From Oscillospiraceae bacterium (GTDB lineage Bacteria; Bacillota_A; Clostridia; Oscillospirales; Ruminococcaceae): DNA of 16,819 bases. The notes beneath the pieces were generated by a model. The model saw nothing but the letters and a program-made list of their open reading frames with translations, was not told the origin of the DNA and made no database searches. This document shows positions 15,701 through 16,819 of the stretch, piece after piece. The stretch is from positions 1-16,819 of the forward strand of contig JAFPQL010000274.1 in NCBI GenBank assembly GCA_017414145.1, written 5' to 3'. A program made the translations under genes and the position numbers. Position 1 is the first letter of the stretch; every line of letters begins with the position of its first letter.

Positions 15701-16464
15701 ACACGCTGCCGGGCAGTGTGCGCGAGATCGGCAGACTGGCGTTCTATCAGACCGGCTGCTACGGAATCACGCTGCCGGCATCGGTGGAGCGGGTCTATTT
15801 TGACGCATTCATCACGCTGAACGGTTCTGTTTCCTTCATGAACAAGACAACGGCGTTTCTGGACAATCCGCAGACATTCCAGCAGCTGTATGACACCTTC
15901 AAATCCGGAAGGCTGCCGACAGTTGCCTGCCTGATCGGCAGTACGGCGGGCGAATTCGCGTCCGATCCGGCGCATCCGTTCCAACTGGTCTATCTGATCC
16001 GTCCGAACAGCGATCTGTTCAACGCGCCGCAGGAGGAAAAGACCACGCTGAGAACGGCGACCTTCACTGATCTGAAGCCAAACACGCTCTACAATTTCTA
16101 CGACCGTCTGGGCGACGAACTGACGGGAGAAACGCTGCTGTATCTGACGCAGGGAATGTCTGACGCAGACGGCAAGCTGACGGTGAAATACCGGACGATG
16201 TCGGAGGACACGGCGGCAGAGAAGTATGTCAGATGCCGCGAAGCGGAGGAAGTTGAGGAGATTCTGTACGGTGATGTGGACTGCAGCGGCGGAATTTCGA
16301 TCGGAGATGCGATTCTGCTTGCGCGGTTCCTTGCGGAGGACCCCGGTGCTGTGATTACGGCGGAGGGCAAGATTCAAGCGGACTGCAACCGCGACGGACT
16401 CCTGAACTCTGATGACAGCATTGCGCTGCTGCAATATCTTGCGGGAATCCGCACGGAGCTCTGA
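12787..16464 (+). CDS. Secreted BspA-type leucine-rich-repeat protein with dockerin
   Basis: Function unknown; probably a non-catalytic cellulosome component for binding or adhesion. The 1225 residues comprise a signal peptide (1-28, cleaved after VSA), an N-terminal beta-rich region (about 45-300) with no family I recognise, a Thr/Glu/Ala linker (311-348), and an unusual glycine/beta-rich module (about 375-605). That module contains RLGIGIGIGGSINVLKLK and a CxxC (CKRC, 559-562) and ends at GLGECPN. Seven Gly-Gln-Glu triplets (616-636) follow, then about 13 LRR_5/BspA-type repeats (about 690-1010; units such as LREIGDSAFMDCWKL), a further region (1015-1155) and a type I dockerin (1161-1222) with loops DVDCSG and DCNRDGLLNSDD. 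There is no membrane anchor, so the dockerin is the evident attachment. I chose the ATG at 12787 because it begins the signal peptide and has an AGGGGGAA site. No catalytic domain is visible. Confidence 0.9.
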   Translation: MKGKRVISFAMAFALTVTGLLNGSPVSAANQPEASEADLPIASADNAFGAMLSQKFNEQYAGPENGCRVRDVEMDGMTASVTLEAAQDCRVAVCVYADPCQDGAPVMIGSGVQAVAAGAESVSVPIAAESLPDYYLLKAYLIGEDDVPLSEEYVNPMHTWKMRRLLQSTVSDYSGYSVLNLDDSAMTNFAVYRKDVEVLHSSETENIVTEQQTEKGIYQIRNYTGPVTAGKVVSIEAEGAHAVIFRIVSAETADGVTTVQADPALEAADVFAFVKYETNPDQQDVQYTPPSADELPEGMTVSGVVVNPDDAAETTTEPAAETTAETTTETTAETAAEARTEEPTEEQTAPAQDAAPKPSAGLPDDSGELAVVAPFSKTFRVAIGGEAESETEHMIEDLAGDGTSSAKAGISGVLELTLGFSASYYQSGDVDFTSLNLSLDVSVRAEFMLGLSRNIPLGVGACLDNGAGVEFHIGPYLYGEITGTFSVGMLCHMDFSLKSGWTARKPSLNIDFRVEGRLGIGIGIGGSINVLKLKEISVGADANIGFKVEIATAEPHPVCKRCVEGKTTFEIVFSGKIGPFSAEKTFSWDLFEFYISDSAGMGLGECPNKNASGESGQEGQEGQEGQEGQEGQEGQENKEDPVLTPLERRLFRFIPRGDSGEGGYYLAQNGNASQADIEEITSFTVPRYYNGAPVHGIYNSCFHNMKNLKTLWLHDLIKTIEPSAFSGCTSLEEVVLPCNLHTLGQYAFRESGIRRIEIPDTLHTLDKGVFYNCKQLSSVTLPVGFTTVGPDAFANCVLLSDLKHTGSIRAVGDGAFDGCKALSFEIPESLRTIGKRAFGSIGELHTAGSPENVLELSPNVRSVGDSAFYNAPVTQLILPAICNTSFSDNAFSNMRLMKKLVLPENLRKIGTGMFNRSYELVTIVWPRDLREIGDSAFMDCWKLPRADFPATVQVIGESAFRNCPELEKGKMYTLPGSVREIGRLAFYQTGCYGITLPASVERVYFDAFITLNGSVSFMNKTTAFLDNPQTFQQLYDTFKSGRLPTVACLIGSTAGEFASDPAHPFQLVYLIRPNSDLFNAPQEEKTTLRTATFTDLKPNTLYNFYDRLGDELTGETLLYLTQGMSDADGKLTVKYRTMSEDTAAEKYVRCREAEEVEEILYGDVDCSGGISIGDAILLARFLAEDPGAVITAEGKIQADCNRDGLLNSDDSIALLQYLAGIRTEL
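13717..13830 (+). repeat. Thr/Glu/Ala linker coding repeat in the LRR protein
   Basis: These bases encode residues 311-348, built from variations of A-E-T-T and T-E-T-T with a recurring GCGGAAACGAC-like unit. It separates the N-terminal region from the middle module. Composition is typical of flexible linkers in secreted clostridial proteins. Confidence 0.7.
14632..14694 (+). repeat. Gly-Gln-Glu minisatellite: 9-nt unit, 27-nt higher-order repeat
   Basis: Seven in-frame 9-nt units (GGN-CAG-GAR) encode (GQE)7, residues 616-636 of the LRR protein. The first three units (14632-14658) are repeated exactly as the next three (14659-14685), and a seventh unit follows. The exact copy of synonymous codons points to a recent 27-nt duplication. 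The product is a collagen-like G-x-x pattern without proline and more likely a hydrophilic spacer than a triple helix. Confidence 0.9.
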
Positions 16465-16466
16465 CC

Positions 16467-16497
16467 GGCGGGGAGCCCCCGCTGGCATGATCTAAAG
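16467..16497 (+). repeat. 31-nt intergenic repeat, copy 1
   Basis: This copy begins 3 nt after the LRR-gene stop codon. It contains GCGGGG-AG-CCCCCGC and matches the copy at 16570-16600 at 29 of 31 positions. A separate hairpin, CTGCGGG/CCCGCAG, follows at 16502-16526. No U-tract follows either. Confidence 0.75.
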
Positions 16498-16569
16498 TTC
16501 TCTGCGGGACAAACCAAAACCCGCAGCGTGTGTCCAAACTAAAGTTTTTGGTCGAGCTTTTTTCAAAAA

Positions 16570-16600
16570 GGCGGGGAGCCCCCGCTGGCATAATCTGAAG
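16570..16600 (+). repeat. 31-nt intergenic repeat, copy 2
   Basis: This near-identical second copy lies 103 bp downstream of copy 1, with differences only in the ATGATCTAAAG/ATAATCTGAAG tail. Between the copies lies AT-rich sequence with the self-complementary CTTTTTTCAAAAAG (16557-16570), which could act as a weak terminator for the LRR gene. Confidence 0.75.
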
Positions 16601-16630
16601 CTCGCCGCAAGCCAAAACGAAAGTTTCGGT

Positions 16631-16750
16631 CAAGCCTTTTCAAAGGCTTGCGGGTTCTTAGGGCAGAGCCCTAAGTCGCCGTCCGCAGGCGGCGAAACTC
16701 CCCCGCATAAGGAGAGCTCCGCACGGGGGTGAATTGCCGCATTGCGGCAA
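16631..16750. repeat. Cluster of five successive palindromes, probable mobile intergenic repeat
   Basis: In order: CAAGCCTTT/AAAGGCTTG (16631-16650, loop 2), CTTAGGGC/GCCCTAAG (16657-16675, loop 3), TCGCCG/CGGCGA (16676-16695), CCCCCG/CGGGGG enclosing GGA/TCC (16700-16729), and TTGCCGC/GCGGCAA (16734-16750, loop 3). The segment GTCCGCAGGCGGCGAAA is of a kind I recall as common between genes in ruminococcal genomes, but this was not checked. No open reading frame here looks like a gene. Confidence 0.6.
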
Positions 16751-16752
16751 GA

Positions 16753-16786
16753 GGGGGACGCCCTGCGACAGAGGGCGTCCCCCTTT
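16753..16786 (+). terminator. Strong hairpin ending the palindrome block, possible terminator
   Basis: GGGGGACGCCCT (16753-16764) pairs perfectly over 12 bp with AGGGCGTCCCCC (16772-16783) around a 7-nt loop, followed by only TTT. The stem is very stable but the U-tract is short on the plus strand. On the minus strand the sequence after the stem is CTCTTGCC, which is worse. The remaining 33 bases to the window end show no identifiable feature. Confidence 0.55.
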
Positions 16787-16819
16787 CTGCGTCTGTGCGA
16801 AGCGGATACCTCTTTTTAC

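Noticed and set aside
16465..16819. A gene in the last 355 bases
   Set aside because: Only short frames occur, none with a plausible ribosome binding site or protein-like composition; the sequence is dominated by repeats and palindromes.

Overview
The window looks like chromosomal DNA of a GC-rich, cellulosome-forming Ruminococcus-type Firmicute (Oscillospiraceae). The evidence is three secreted proteins ending in ruminococcal-style type I dockerins (GDVDCSG...LLAR(Y/F)LAED), SigA-like promoters with almost invariant 17-nt spacers, strong GGAGG ribosome binding sites, and an infC gene whose start is AUU. The assignment rests on recognised protein families and was not confirmed by database search.

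Layout. (1) 1-717, minus strand: infC (initiation factor 3), cut off by the window edge a few codons before its end. It is preceded by a consensus promoter and an attenuator leader (L20-leader type) with a perfect 10-bp intrinsic terminator and a competing antiterminator pairing. (2) 752-2686, minus: a secreted family 10 pectate lyase with an accessory module, a poly-Thr linker and a dockerin, with its own promoter. (3) 2802-7277, plus: a probable operon of a membrane-bound GGDEF diguanylate cyclase, a small two-helix membrane protein, a bifunctional NAD(P)H-hydrate repair enzyme (epimerase plus dehydratase) and a lipoprotein. It ends in a terminator shared with the convergent cellulase gene. 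(4) 7329-10624, minus: a 1016-residue cellulase (CBM4-like, Ig-like, GH9, dockerin) with an approximately 210-nt structured leader. (5) 10625-10803: a divergent control region with several inverted repeats. (6) 10804-12606, plus: a sodium:solute symporter of unknown substrate and its terminator. (7) 12697-16464, plus: a 1225-residue secreted protein with an unrecognised glycine/beta-rich module, a Gly-Gln-Glu repeat, about 13 BspA-type leucine-rich repeats and a dockerin. (8) 16465-16819: no gene, but a dense block of repeats and palindromes, ending in a strong hairpin.

How the genes fit together. The pectate lyase, the GH9 cellulase and the LRR protein carry dockerins with near-identical first halves, so they would be expected to dock on the same class of cohesin in a cell-surface plant-cell-wall-degrading complex. 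The lyase attacks pectin and the GH9 enzyme attacks cellulose. The LRR protein has no recognisable catalytic domain and may serve in adhesion or substrate binding. The symporter between the two large dockerin genes could import a released product, but nothing in the sequence fixes its substrate. The plus-strand operon in the middle is signalling and housekeeping and has no evident enzymatic link to the fibrolytic genes. The least-explained items are the dockerin-tagged LRR protein with its middle module, the structured cellulase leader, a palindrome shared by the GH9/symporter control region and the LRR-gene leader, and the repeat families after genes.
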